Notes: a model not told the origin generated them from the letters alone. A DNA stretch of 64,000 nucleotides from Bradyrhizobium sp. 195 (GCF_023101665.1 NZ_CP082161.1:4030001-4094000), one strand, 5' to 3'. Counted from the first letter of the stretch, positions 9,177-17,790 are shown. Numbers and translations: made by a program.

Positions 9177-9548
9177 CTATGCGCCGGCCTCCAGCGACAC
9201 GAGCCCAAGTTCCTTGCGGGTCTTCCGCGTCAGCTTGGCCACGATCAGCGCATGGGCGTGCGCAAGATAGATGGTGAGCTCGGCGTCCGACAGGGCGCTG
9301 TTGCTGACGAGCTGCACCCATTTGGCGCGTGCCAGATATGGCGCCGGTCGCGCCAGTCCGTGCTCGATCAGCATGGCATAGGCCATGTTGGAGACCTTGA
9401 ACATGTAGCCGCCGGAGCGTGCAGCAAAGCCGCCGCCAAGCGCGAACATCTTGCCGCCGACCTTGAACACGGACGTGCCCTCCCACTGCACCACCTTGGT
9501 GACGGCGGGCAGGCGCAGACAGCGGGTTTCGAAGGTCTTGGGTAGCAT
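9177..9548 (-). CDS. MmcQ/YjbR family protein
   Basis: A 123-residue protein with the CyaY-like fold signature of MmcQ/YjbR proteins: an N-terminal FETRCLRLPAVTKVVQWEG, a strand pair GTSVFKVGGKMFAL and a C-terminal helix LTIYLAHAHALIVAKLTRK. The family is often described as DNA-binding, but its role is unclear. It lies 98 bases upstream of the SWIM gene and points the same way, so it could be the first gene of that transcript or an independent neighbour. Confidence 0.8.
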   Translation of the reverse strand: MLPKTFETRCLRLPAVTKVVQWEGTSVFKVGGKMFALGGGFAARSGGYMFKVSNMAYAMLIEHGLARPAPYLARAKWVQLVSNSALSDAELTIYLAHAHALIVAKLTRKTRKELGLVSLEAGA

Positions 9549-9754
9549 GGCCGGAGCGATAGCACACCGTGTGCGGCATGCAACGTCTGTGCTGGCGGCC
9601 TCGCGAAAAGACGCTCAATTGTTTCGCTTGGCTCGCACGGCAATGGCAAACTTGATGCCGTGTGCCGCTCTTTGTGAGTTGTGCCGCAGCCGCGGACCGC
9701 TACCATGCGCCGGCTCCCTGGAACTCGAGAAACAGCACCGCAAGCGGAGACGAC

Positions 9755-11419
9755 ATGAGCGGGCAGGAACGCAAGGTAAAAGGATCGGACCTGTTTGTCG
9801 CCGCGCTGGAGAATGAAGGTGTCGATCGCATCTTCGGCGTTCCCGGCGAGGAGAATCTCGATGTGGTGGAATCGCTGCGCACCTCCAGGATCGAGTTGGT
9901 CCTGACCCGCCACGAGCAGGCCGCCGCCTTCATGGCCGCAACGCATGGGCGGCTGACCGGCAAGCCCGGCGTTTGCCTGTCGACGCTTGGCCCCGGTGCC
10001 CTCAACCTGTCGACGGGCGCGGCCTATGCGCATCTCGGCGCGATGCCGATGATCCTGATCACCGGCCAAAAGCCGATCATGAGCAGCCGGCAGGCGCGCT
10101 TCCAGATCGTGGACGTGGTCGCGACCATGAAGCCGCTGACGAAACTGTCGCGGCAGATCATCAACGCCTCCAGCATTCCGACCGTGGTGCGCGACGCCTT
10201 TCGTGTCGCGATGGAAGAGCGGCCGGGGCCGGTGCATCTCGAGCTGCCCGAGGACATCGCCGCCGACGAGGTGCCCGCCGTTCCCGTGATCCCGATCCAT
10301 CCGATCGAGATCCCGGTCGCCCATCGCGCCGCGCTCGACCGTGCGGCCGAGATGATTTTGGCCGCAAAGCGCCCACTGGTGATGATGGGCGCGGCAACCA
10401 GCCGGCCGCGCTCGACCCACGGCATCGCAAGCTTCGTGCGGCGCACCGGCATCCCCTTCTTCACGACGCAAATGGGCAAGGGCACCGTGCCCGGCGGCAC
10501 CAATCTCTACATGGGCACCGCCGCGCTGTCCGAGCGCGACTATGTCCACGACGCCATCGACGCCGCCGACCTGATCGTCGCGATCGGTCATGACCCGATC
10601 GAGAAGCCGCCCTTCATCATGGGGCCATCAGGGCCGAAGGTGATTCACGTCAGCTACACCTCGGCCAGCGTCGAGCAGGTCTATTTTCCGGACGCCGAGG
10701 TTGTCGGCGATGTCGGCCCGAGCCTGGAGCTGCTCGCCGATCGGCTCGAAGGCAAGCTGCCGCAGGCTGCGGCGCTGCTGCCGTTACGCGAAGAAATCCT
10801 AGGGCATATCGCCGACCGCGCCACCGAGGCGCGCTGGCCGCCGACGCCGCAGCGCATCGTGCACGACATCAGGCAGGTGATCCCCGAGAACGGCATCGTT
10901 GCGCTCGACAACGGCATGTACAAGATCTGGTTCGCGCGCAACTACCGCACCCGCGTCGCCAACACGCTGCTGCTCGACAATGCGCTGGCGACCATGGGCG
11001 CCGGCCTGCCGTCGGCGATGATGGCCGCGATGCTTTATCCCGATCGCCGCGTGCTTGCGGTCGCCGGCGACGGCGGCTTCATGATGAACAGCCAGGAGAT
11101 GGAGACCGCCGTCCGCCTCAAGCTCAACCTCGTCGTCCTGGTGCTCGAGGACAACGCCTACGGCATGATCCGCTGGAAGCAGGCCGTCGATCATTTTGCC
11201 GATTACGGCATGACTTTTGGCAACCCGGACTTTGTCCAGTACGCGAAGGCCTATGGAGCGAAGGGCCACCGGATCGAGAGCATCGACAGCTTTGGTACGA
11301 CGCTCGACGCCGCTTTCAAGGAGGGCGGCGTGCATCTGGTTTCGATTCCGATCGACTATTCGGAGAACGTGCGCGTACTGGTCGACGAGCTGCGGGCGCA
11401 TGAGAAGGCGAAGGCGTGA
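9755..11419 (+). CDS. Acetolactate synthase-like ThDP-dependent enzyme, large subunit
   Basis: The 554-residue protein has the three-domain plan of acetohydroxyacid synthases. The N-terminal pyrimidine-binding domain has the catalytic glutamate in RHEQAAAFMA, the middle domain is DHS-like, and the C-terminal diphosphate-binding domain has GDGGFMMNSQE followed by EDNAYG, the Mg/ThDP motif. Such enzymes join two pyruvates or pyruvate and a 2-ketoacid. No small regulatory subunit is adjacent, so it is probably a catabolic or specialised member rather than the main IlvB. Start 9755 has GCGGAGA five bases upstream; an earlier in-frame codon at 9662 lacks this. Lin0512 and GNAT genes follow. Confidence 0.85.
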   Translation: MSGQERKVKGSDLFVAALENEGVDRIFGVPGEENLDVVESLRTSRIELVLTRHEQAAAFMAATHGRLTGKPGVCLSTLGPGALNLSTGAAYAHLGAMPMILITGQKPIMSSRQARFQIVDVVATMKPLTKLSRQIINASSIPTVVRDAFRVAMEERPGPVHLELPEDIAADEVPAVPVIPIHPIEIPVAHRAALDRAAEMILAAKRPLVMMGAATSRPRSTHGIASFVRRTGIPFFTTQMGKGTVPGGTNLYMGTAALSERDYVHDAIDAADLIVAIGHDPIEKPPFIMGPSGPKVIHVSYTSASVEQVYFPDAEVVGDVGPSLELLADRLEGKLPQAAALLPLREEILGHIADRATEARWPPTPQRIVHDIRQVIPENGIVALDNGMYKIWFARNYRTRVANTLLLDNALATMGAGLPSAMMAAMLYPDRRVLAVAGDGGFMMNSQEMETAVRLKLNLVVLVLEDNAYGMIRWKQAVDHFADYGMTFGNPDFVQYAKAYGAKGHRIESIDSFGTTLDAAFKEGGVHLVSIPIDYSENVRVLVDELRAHEKAKA

Positions 11420-11429
11420 TCGATGGAGG

Positions 11430-11566
11430 TCGTGCCCCGGACGCAGCGCAGCGCCTCTTGGCGGTGCGCTGCAGAGCCGGGGCCCACGCATCGGCGAACT
11501 CTGCGGCCTCCTGGGTCCCGGCTCTGCGCAGCAACGCTAAAGCGTTGCAGCGCGTCCGGGACACGA
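11430..11566. repeat. Intergenic inverted repeat element, family A
   Basis: The ends TCGTGCCCCGGACGC (11430-11444) and GCGTCCGGGACACGA (11552-11566) are inverted copies with one mismatch, and the interior contains further nested dyads around GCTCTGC and AACGCTAAAGCGTT. The whole could fold into a long imperfect hairpin. A related shorter copy lies at 56462-56531. It fills most of the 214-base gap between the acetolactate-synthase-like gene and the Lin0512 gene. Confidence 0.75.
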
Positions 11567-11633
11567 GAGATCTTGTGCCGAGCGGCTCAATCACCGACAC
11601 TCCCAATCACCGAACCAACCACAGGAATATGAA

Positions 11634-11981
11634 ATGACTCGCGTTCGCTGTATCACCGAGATGGGCATGGGCGTCGACGTCCACGGCAGGGACGCCACCA
11701 AGGCAGCGAAGCGGGCCGTGTCGGACGCCATCCGGCATTCGAGCCTCGGATTCTTCCGGATGATCGGCAAGACCGCCAACGACATGTTCGTCGATGTCAC
11801 GATCGCGGTGCCTAATCCCGAAGCGGTGGACAAGGAAGCCGTCGCCAAGGAGCTGCCTTACGGCACGGTGACCGTGACGGCGGTCAAGGGTGGGCTGGAG
11901 ATTCCCTCGGCCACGGAGGTGGCAAACGACCCCATCCTCATCGCCAACGCCGCCGTCATCGTCAGCTTCGACAAGGACTAG
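11634..11981 (+). CDS. Lin0512 family protein
   Basis: A 115-residue protein matching the Lin0512 family along its length: opening MTRVRCITEMGMGVDVHGRD, a helix rich in Ala/Arg (ATKAAKRAVSDAIRHSSL), and a terminal strand ILIANAAVIVSFDKD. Family function is unknown; it is usually a small cytosolic protein. An AGGAA ribosome site sits just upstream of ATG 11634. It ends four bases before the GTG start of the GNAT gene, suggesting one transcript. Confidence 0.8.
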   Translation: MTRVRCITEMGMGVDVHGRDATKAAKRAVSDAIRHSSLGFFRMIGKTANDMFVDVTIAVPNPEAVDKEAVAKELPYGTVTVTAVKGGLEIPSATEVANDPILIANAAVIVSFDKD

Positions 11982-11985
11982 GCCG

Positions 11986-12678
11986 GTGTCCGACAACGAT
12001 GAGGCGCTGCTGGATCGCCCGATCTGGAGCGCGCTGACGACCAGCCACAGGCATCTGGCCGAAGGCGGCCCGCGAGCACTGCGCTATCCCGTCGACATGA
12101 CGCCGTTCGCGGACATGGCCGACATGTCCGCGGCGAGCTTTGCCGCGCTCGGTGATCTCCTGTCGGGCTCGCAGGTCGCTGCGCTGTTCACACTGGAAGC
12201 AGTCGACGTTCCCGCCGGTTTCAAGGTCGTGGTCGCCGGGCCCTGCGAGCAGATGATCGGCTCGCCCGCCGACAGTCCGCTGCGCGACGCCGAGATCGTC
12301 ACGCTGGGGCCGGCCGATGTGCCTGCCATGACGGCGCTGGTGGAGCTGACCAAGCCCGGTCCATTTGCGCTGCGCACCCACGAGCTCGGCACGTTCCTCG
12401 GCATTCGCGCCGGGGACGAATTGGTCGCGATGACTGGCGAGCGGATGAAGCCGGGCAAGTTCACCGAGATGACGGCCGTGTGCGTGCATCCCGACTATCG
12501 TGGTCGCGGCTATGCGCAGGCGTTGCTTGCGGCCGTCGCGCGCGGGATCGAGGCGCGCGGGGAAATTCCGTTCCTGCACGTGTTTTCCAGCAACGCGTCG
12601 GCGATTGCGCTGTACCAGCGACAGGGCATGCGCATCCGCCGATGCCTGCACGTTACCGCGTTCATGAAGCAGCAATAG
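11986..12678 (+). CDS. GNAT family N-acetyltransferase
   Basis: With a GTG start at 11986 the product has 230 residues. The C-terminal half is a FR47-like GNAT domain: FLGIRAGDELVAMTGERM strand pair, then TAVCVHPDYRGRGYAQALL with the acetyl-CoA P-loop RGRGYA, and a final HVFSSNASAIALYQRQGM. The N-terminal hundred residues are less conserved. The substrate is unknown. An upstream in-frame codon at 11890 overlaps Lin0512 and is rejected. It is translated immediately after Lin0512. Confidence 0.85.
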   Translation: MSDNDEALLDRPIWSALTTSHRHLAEGGPRALRYPVDMTPFADMADMSAASFAALGDLLSGSQVAALFTLEAVDVPAGFKVVVAGPCEQMIGSPADSPLRDAEIVTLGPADVPAMTALVELTKPGPFALRTHELGTFLGIRAGDELVAMTGERMKPGKFTEMTAVCVHPDYRGRGYAQALLAAVARGIEARGEIPFLHVFSSNASAIALYQRQGMRIRRCLHVTAFMKQQ

Positions 12679-12738
12679 GCGCGTTCATTTCCTGCGAAAG
12701 CGCGCTATATCCGCCCAACCACAAATTCGGGGAGACAC

Positions 12739-13921
12739 ATGGACGCCAGGGTCAGCGATTTTTCCGCCGTACGGACGGCGATGCAGCGCTACGTCGATCA
12801 GGAGATCATTCCGGGCGCATCCTGAGCCGTGCTGCGCGGGCGCGAGGTGGTCGACCAGCAATGCGTCGGCTTTGCCGACCGCGAGGCGAACACTGCGCTG
12901 CGGCCCGACCATATCTTCCGCGCGTTCTCCAACACCAAGATCTTCGTCACCTGCGCCATCATGCTCCTCGTCGAGGGAGGACGTATAGGCTCGATGACCC
13001 GGTCGAGACATTCCTGCCGCAACTCGGCAATCGCAAGGTGCTGAAGCAGGGCGCTTCGAGCCTTGCCGACGTCGAGCCGACGAAAAGCCCGATCACGATC
13101 CGCCAGCTTCTGACCCACACTTCCGGTCTCAGCTACGGCATTTTCGATCCCGGCACCGTGCTGTTCAAAGGCTATAACGAAGCGCGCGTGCTCAATCCGC
13201 TGACGCCGCTCACTGATATGATCGACAAGCTCGCCGATCTGCCGCTGTCGTATCATCCCGGCACGGCCTGGGAATATTCGGTGGCAACCGACGTGCTCGG
13301 CCGCGTCGTGGAGGTCGTCTCGGGCAAGTCCCTCGAGGCCTTCCTGAAAGCGCGCATCTTCGATCCGCTCGGTATGACGGACACCGGATTCCATGTTCCG
13401 GACGTGCAGCAGGGCAGGCTGGTTGCGCTCTACAATGGCGCTGATGTGCTCGATCCGATGAAGCCGGGCCTCACGCGCGCGGACAATCTTCCTTTTCCGC
13501 AAGCCTATCGGCGGCCGTTCCCGCGGCTTTCGGGCGGCGGCGGTCTGGTCTCGACCCTGCCGGACATGCTCGCGCTGGTGCGGGCATTGTTGCCGGGGCC
13601 GGATGCGCTGCTCAAGCCGTAGACGCTGCGGCAGATGATGACGAACCAGCTGCCTGCGGGCCAAACCATCCGCTTCGCCAATCTCGGTCCGATCCCCGGC
13701 AAGGGCTTTGGTCTCGGCGGGGCCGTCACCTTCGCGCCGACGCCGTTCGATCCCCCGAATTCGACCGGTGAATTCCAGTGGGGCGGCCTTGCCGGCACCC
13801 ATTGGTGGATCTGCCTGAGGCCAATACCGCCGGCGTGCTGATGGCCCAGCGCTACATGGGCTTTTGGAATCCGTTCTTCTTCGAGTTCAAGCGCCTGGCC
13901 TATCAGGCCGTCGGGGGCTGA
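12739..13921 (+). pseudogene. Serine hydrolase (beta-lactamase class C/esterase family) pseudogene
   Basis: Conceptual translation across frames gives a roughly 390-residue beta-lactamase-fold serine hydrolase, including the catalytic S-x-x-K box (FSNTKIF), QLLTHTSGLSYG, the Tyr-x-x motif region YSVATDVLG and the terminal GTHWW. Four lesions break it. There is a TGA at 12823-12825 and a one-base deletion near 12988-12992, where GGCTCGATG replaces an expected GGCCTCGATG. There is also a TAG at 13620-13622 and a second one-base deletion near 13810-13815. The last frame ends in TGA at 13919-13921. Long open pieces between lesions suggest recent decay. Related intact proteins are esterases or D-aminopeptidase-like enzymes. 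Confidence 0.85.
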
Positions 13922-14015
13922 TCCGCGAAAATTTGTCGGCGGCCGCGATGCTTTTCGGTCGCCGCGCCCTCTTGATGGTCGAGGCAATTGGCCTCGCCTC
14001 ATCTCCGAGGATGCG

Positions 14016-14183
14016 ATGGCATTTTACAGGAAGAACATCGGCGGCCTGCAGCAGACGGTGCGGGTCGCCTTGGGCGTCGCGGTGGCGGTCGCGGCATTGG
14101 TTTATCTGGCGGGCGGGATGGCGTGGCTGGTCGCGCTGGGCGGCGCCGGCTTCGCGCTGACCGGCTTCGCGCCCGCGCCTTGA
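14016..14183 (+). CDS. DUF2892/YgaP-like small membrane protein, probably frameshifted
   Basis: The 55-residue frame begins MAFYRKNIGGLQQTVRVALG and contains two short hydrophobic segments (AVAVAALVYLAGG and WLVALGGAGFALTGF), the usual plan of DUF2892 proteins. Family members normally end with a PACAL-type cysteine tail. Here the frame stops early with APAP, while the next frame reads ARALMREYLTR and ends at 14206, so a small indel near 14165-14172 has probably removed the tail. CCGAGGA lies just upstream of the start. It sits directly after the hydrolase pseudogene. Confidence 0.6.
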   Translation: MAFYRKNIGGLQQTVRVALGVAVAVAALVYLAGGMAWLVALGGAGFALTGFAPAP

Positions 14184-14256
14184 TGCGCGAATATCTGACG
14201 AGATGAGGCGTGAGCGATCACGAATGGAGAGAATCAGAGGCGCGCGAAAACTGAAA

Positions 14257-14937
14257 ATGACGGCGCATGACGTGCCAAACTATCTCGGCCTCGACGGATT
14301 TCGCTTCGGCTGGGTTGCAGCCTGGATCGACGAGCGCGGCGATCACGGCTTCGATTATTCACCGGGCCTGACGCGCCTGCTCGCGATGCCGCATGCGCGC
14401 GCGACGATCGACATGCCGATCGGATTGAACCCGAGCGGGTATCGCCTTTGCGATCTGCGTGCGCGCGAATTGATCGGCCCCGCCGTGTTTCTCGGCGCGC
14501 GCCGTGATCTCTGGACGTTTGCCGACATGGCGGCCGCCAATCGCCACTATTGGAAGCACGAAGGCAAGGGCAGGGGCGTGTCGGCGCAGCTCTGGAACAT
14601 CAGAGACAAGCTCAGGGAGGTCGACGATGCCATGACGCCGACGCGGCAAGCGACGATCGGCGAAGCGCATCCGGAATTGATCTTCTGGAATCTCGCCGGC
14701 CAGAGGCGGCTTGAACCGAAGTCGTCGCCGTGCGGTCGAACCCAGCGCATTGCGCTGCTGAGAGACCGAGGCTTCACCAAGGTCGAGAAATGGCTGACGC
14801 TTCGTCACGGCACCGGCATCGGCCGCGACGATCTCATCGATGCCTGCGCCTGCGCAGTCGCCGCGCGCGACAGCACGCAGCGCGTCGGCGGCGACGAGAT
14901 TGATCCCCGAGGGCTGAGAATGGAGATCAACTACTGA
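14257..14937 (+). CDS. DUF429 domain protein (predicted RNase H-fold)
   Basis: From ATG 14257 the product has 226 residues and starts MTAHDVPNYLGLDGFRFGWV, the usual DUF429 opening whose aspartate is the first acidic residue of an RNase H-like site. Further conserved points are TIDMPIGLN and AHPELIFWNL, and a terminal DDLIDACACAVAAR helix. Biochemical function is not established. In-frame ATG codons at 14203 and 14224 are possible, but the family usually begins close to the GLDG motif; no start has a strong ribosome site. Confidence 0.78.
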   Translation: MTAHDVPNYLGLDGFRFGWVAAWIDERGDHGFDYSPGLTRLLAMPHARATIDMPIGLNPSGYRLCDLRARELIGPAVFLGARRDLWTFADMAAANRHYWKHEGKGRGVSAQLWNIRDKLREVDDAMTPTRQATIGEAHPELIFWNLAGQRRLEPKSSPCGRTQRIALLRDRGFTKVEKWLTLRHGTGIGRDDLIDACACAVAARDSTQRVGGDEIDPRGLRMEINY

Positions 14938-14943
14938 AGCCTG

Positions 14944-15150
14944 TCATTCCTCGCAATCGCTTCCGTCTCCCGTATGGCCGCGATGACTCTGCGTCAGGCA
15001 GACGCCATCGTCGTCCAGTCTTGCCGCTCTCTCCTCGTACGCCTCGGCCATCAAGTGCAGCCGCTGCGCGGCTTCACCATGCGCGAGATCTTCAGCGACG
15101 CGGCGACAGCGTTCAGCGTGGTCGAGCAGGGCGCGCTTCTCAATGTTCAT
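14944..15150 (-). CDS. Small hypothetical helical protein
   Basis: A 68-residue product starting MNIEKRALLDHAERCRRVAE. It is a charged amphipathic helix pair with the pattern HAERCRR...AQRLHLMAEAYEERAARLD, a type of small soluble protein common in Bradyrhizobium genomes and without a known role. Upstream in-frame ATGs up to 15306 would add residues unlike the family, so the shorter start is preferred, though its ribosome site is weak. Confidence 0.5.
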   Translation of the reverse strand: MNIEKRALLDHAERCRRVAEDLAHGEAAQRLHLMAEAYEERAARLDDDGVCLTQSHRGHTGDGSDCEE

Positions 15151-15311
15151 CCAGCGACAACGCTCGGAAAGCCCGATGGTCCCTGCGCGCGCGGACGGAA
15201 CAGTGGGATGGCTTCGTCGTATAATCCGGGAAAAAGTAGCAATATTTCTAGCCGCTGGGAACATGGCGCTCGAGCTGACGTTTACGCAATGGATGCTGAG
15301 GGACAAACACG

Positions 15312-15458
15312 ATGTACGACGTCTGCCAATGGGCGACCGCGATGCTCGCGGTCGCCTTTACGGCCCTACTACTGATCTCGGGCCAACGGTTCATCGAGTA
15401 TCGGCTGCAACATGAGGCCATGACCCCGATTACGGTGATGGCGACACTTCCTCCGTAG
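15312..15458 (+). CDS. Small single-pass membrane protein (48 aa)
   Basis: MYDVCQWATAMLAVAFTALL leads into one hydrophobic helix, then a positively charged QRFIEYRLQHE stretch and a short tail. GAGGGA lies about eight bases upstream of ATG 15312, a good ribosome site. No family was recognised. It is short, so the call rests on the ribosome site and the membrane helix only. Confidence 0.4.
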   Translation: MYDVCQWATAMLAVAFTALLLISGQRFIEYRLQHEAMTPITVMATLPP

Positions 15459-15558
15459 GCGCGGCATTGCCGACGGATCATGAGGGCGGATCGTGACTTG
15501 CGCCATTTCGCGCGTCGCCTAGATTAGGTGCGCCTCAGCTCACGCACCAAAGGTCCCG

Positions 15559-16263
15559 ATGTCCGATCTCTCCGCCTTTCCCATCACCAAGCGCTGGCCG
15601 GCCAAGCATCCAGAGTTGCTGCAGCTCTATTCGCTGCCGACGCCGAACGGCGTCAAGGTCTCGATCATGCTGGAGGAGATCGGACTGCCCTACGAGGTCC
15701 ATCTCGTCGATTTCGGCAAGGACGACCAGAAGACGCCGGAGTTCCTCTCGCTCAATCCGAACGGCAAGATCCCGGCGATCCTCGATCCCAACGGCCCTGG
15801 TGGCAGGCCGATGCCGCTGTTCGAGTCCGGCGCGGTCCTGCAATACCTCGCCGAGAAGACCGGTAAGCTCCTGCCTGAGGACGCCGCGCGCCGTTACCGG
15901 ACGCTTCAGTGGCTGCACTTCCAGATGGGCGGCGTCGGGCCGATGTTTGGCCAGGTCGGCTTCTTCCACAAATTCGCCGGCAAGGATTTTGATGACAAGC
16001 GGCCCCGTGACCGCTACATCGCCGAAGCCAAGCGTCTGCTTGGCGTGATGGAAACGCATCTGGCGGGACGGCAATGGTTCATGGATGACGACTACACCAT
16101 TGCCGACATCTCCATGCTCGGCTGGGTGCGGAATCTCATCGGTTTCTACGGCGCGAGTGATCTCGTCGAATTCACCCAGTTCAAATCGGTCGGTGCCTGG
16201 CTCGAACGCGGGCTTGCGCGTCCGGCGGTGCAGCGCGGGCTGAACATTCCGCAGCGGCCGTAA
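15559..16263 (+). CDS. Glutathione S-transferase, Nu-class/YghU-like
   Basis: The 234-residue protein has an N-terminal thioredoxin-fold GST domain (LYSLPTPNGVKVSIMLEEIG, then NPNGKIPAILDP with the cis-proline, and LFESGAVLQYLAE for glutathione binding) and a C-terminal all-helical domain (about 100-234) with WFMDDDYTIADISMLGW. Threonine and asparagine in the TPNG motif replace the usual Tyr/Ser, as in Nu-class GSTs that reduce disulfides with glutathione. Start 15559 gives the family length. Its immediate neighbours show no functional link. Confidence 0.88.
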   Translation: MSDLSAFPITKRWPAKHPELLQLYSLPTPNGVKVSIMLEEIGLPYEVHLVDFGKDDQKTPEFLSLNPNGKIPAILDPNGPGGRPMPLFESGAVLQYLAEKTGKLLPEDAARRYRTLQWLHFQMGGVGPMFGQVGFFHKFAGKDFDDKRPRDRYIAEAKRLLGVMETHLAGRQWFMDDDYTIADISMLGWVRNLIGFYGASDLVEFTQFKSVGAWLERGLARPAVQRGLNIPQRP

Positions 16264-16265
16264 GG

Positions 16266-17048
16266 TCAGGTCAGCGCCTTGTGGGTCATGTAGAGCGCCA
16301 TCAGCGAGATGAAGGCGAGCATGACCCGGCGCAGCACCGATTTGCTGATGCCATTGGCCATGCGTGCGCCGAGATCAGTGCCAATCCAAAGACCGGCAAG
16401 AATGCCGATGATCGCCGGCCAGCCGACCATCAGGCTCTTGCTCCAGTAGATCCAGGCTGCCGGAAGGTTGGTTGGAATGATCGAGAAGACGAGGCTGACG
16501 AGCTGTGCCTGATGCTGCGGCACGCGCAGGCCCGCAGCAAGGCCGACCGTGATCGCCAGGCCTCCGCCGATGCCCATGAAGCCGGAGGAAAATCCGGCAA
16601 GCAGGCCGATGAGGAGCAGGGGTAGCCAGGGCAGTTGGTCCTGGTCGCCGGCTGCGTGGCTGCCGTCCTTGCGATCGCGGCGCAGGATCAGCAGGGCGAT
16701 CAGCCCGACGAGATAGGCGACATAAGTCCATTGCAGAACCTGGTCGGAAACCGCTGCCGCGGCGTAACCGCCGCCGGCACCGCCGACAAGAAAGCCGATG
16801 CCGATCCAGACGATCCACGGCAAGGGGCTGCGATTGCCGTTCTGCCAGTAGCGGCGCGCGCCCGCGAGGCCCGTCGGTGGGATTTGTGTGATCAGCGACG
16901 TTCCCTGCGCGACGTGCTGCTCCGCGCCAAGCAGAAGCACGCTGAAGATCACGAGTCCGCCACCCGGGCTCGTTCCCATGAAGCCCGATGTCAACCCGCT
17001 GACCAGGCCGACGCCGGCGCCAGCAAGGAGGTCGTGCATGCCGGACAT
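16266..17048 (-). CDS. TauE/SafE family membrane exporter
   Basis: A 260-residue membrane protein with about eight hydrophobic helices in two repeats. Each repeat has the family glycine pattern: GLVSGLTSGFMGTSPGGGLV near residue 15 and LLAGFSSGFMGIGGGLAITV near 155. TauE/SafE proteins transport organic or inorganic sulfur anions and similar small anions; the substrate here is not known. The TetR gene ends four bases upstream, so regulator and exporter are probably cotranscribed. A second TauE/SafE gene lies at 45658-46389. Confidence 0.85.
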   Translation of the reverse strand: MSGMHDLLAGAGVGLVSGLTSGFMGTSPGGGLVIFSVLLLGAEQHVAQGTSLITQIPPTGLAGARRYWQNGNRSPLPWIVWIGIGFLVGGAGGGYAAAAVSDQVLQWTYVAYLVGLIALLILRRDRKDGSHAAGDQDQLPWLPLLLIGLLAGFSSGFMGIGGGLAITVGLAAGLRVPQHQAQLVSLVFSIIPTNLPAAWIYWSKSLMVGWPAIIGILAGLWIGTDLGARMANGISKSVLRRVMLAFISLMALYMTHKALT

Positions 17049-17051
17049 CGC

Positions 17052-17684
17052 CTACGTCCTGGTTCGCCGCTTGATGTCAGGTCTGGTCGTGCGGAAGCCG
17101 TCGATCACACCGGCGACAGCCGTCATGCAGGCCTCGACGTCGAATTCGTCGCCCCAGCATTTTTGCAGCACAAAACCCTGGAAGATCGCGATCAGCACGC
17201 GTGCGATCGCGTCCGCACCCAGGTCGCGCCGGATGAGGCCCTCGTGCTGGGCGCGCTCGACCAGCGCGACGATCAGAGCGCGCGGCATGTCGATGCCTTC
17301 GACGACGCTGGTGCGGACGCGGCGGTTGCGCAGGGCTTCGGCCCAACCATGGATGCCGACACGGCGGCGGGCTTCGCCGGCGGGGTCGGTCAGCCATTGC
17401 GCGTAGACGCGGATCAGGGCGTGAAGTCCTTCGATCGGATCGCCGGATCCTTGCGCGACCGAATTGAGCACGGCTTCGCGGCGATGCCGGTCGTCGGCGA
17501 GCGCCTCGATCAGGTCGTCCTTGCTTTGGAAGTAGAGATAGACCGCGCCATGGCTCAGTCCGGACCGCTTCACGATGTCGGCCATGCCGGTCTGGTGAAA
17601 ACCGTCTTCGGAGAAGCAGGCGAGGGCCGCTTCGAGGATCTGCTGCCGCCGGCCTTCGCGTTGCTTGTCGCTGATCTTGGGCAT
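17052..17684 (-). CDS. TetR/AcrR family transcriptional regulator
   Basis: A 210-residue regulator. The N-terminal helix-turn-helix occupies residues about 10-57 (RQQILEAALACFSEDGFHQTG then IVKRSGLSHGAVYLYFQSKD), and the rest is a helical ligand-binding domain with GWAEALRNRRVRTSVVEGI. It lies three bases before the TauE/SafE exporter on the same strand, which points to regulation of that transporter in response to a small molecule. The ligand is unknown. An AT-rich inverted repeat upstream is a possible operator. Confidence 0.88.
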   Translation of the reverse strand: MPKISDKQREGRRQQILEAALACFSEDGFHQTGMADIVKRSGLSHGAVYLYFQSKDDLIEALADDRHRREAVLNSVAQGSGDPIEGLHALIRVYAQWLTDPAGEARRRVGIHGWAEALRNRRVRTSVVEGIDMPRALIVALVERAQHEGLIRRDLGADAIARVLIAIFQGFVLQKCWGDEFDVEACMTAVAGVIDGFRTTRPDIKRRTRT

Positions 17685-17759
17685 TTGGCGGTCCCTAAAT
17701 AACTGACAGGATGATCATTTTTCTGTTGGTGACGACTGAGCCCTATACAAGGCGCGTAG

Positions 17760-17790
17760 AATAAAAAACGATCAGTCAGTCATTTTTATT
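17760..17790. promoter_or_regulatory. AT-rich inverted repeat upstream of TetR gene
   Basis: AATAAAAA (17760-17767) and TTTTTATT (17783-17790) are perfect inverted copies enclosing CGATCAGTCAGTC. The site lies 76 bases upstream of the TetR start at 17684, in an AT-rich patch unusual for this DNA. It could be a promoter element with an operator containing the repeated CAGT unit. The assignment to this TetR protein is inference. Confidence 0.35.

Noticed and set aside
7690..9618. Longer SWIM protein starting at 9618
   Set aside because: The extra 180 codons only read the MmcQ gene out of frame and show no conserved features; GTG 9078 gives the natural start.
11430..11566. CRISPR-like or rRNA-like repeat
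   Set aside because: There is only one inverted pair without regularly spaced direct repeats or spacers, so it is a hairpin element, not an array.
12829..13044. Separate short gene inside the hydrolase pseudogene
   Set aside because: Its translation is the in-frame middle of the hydrolase between a nonsense codon and a frameshift, so it is a fragment rather than a gene.
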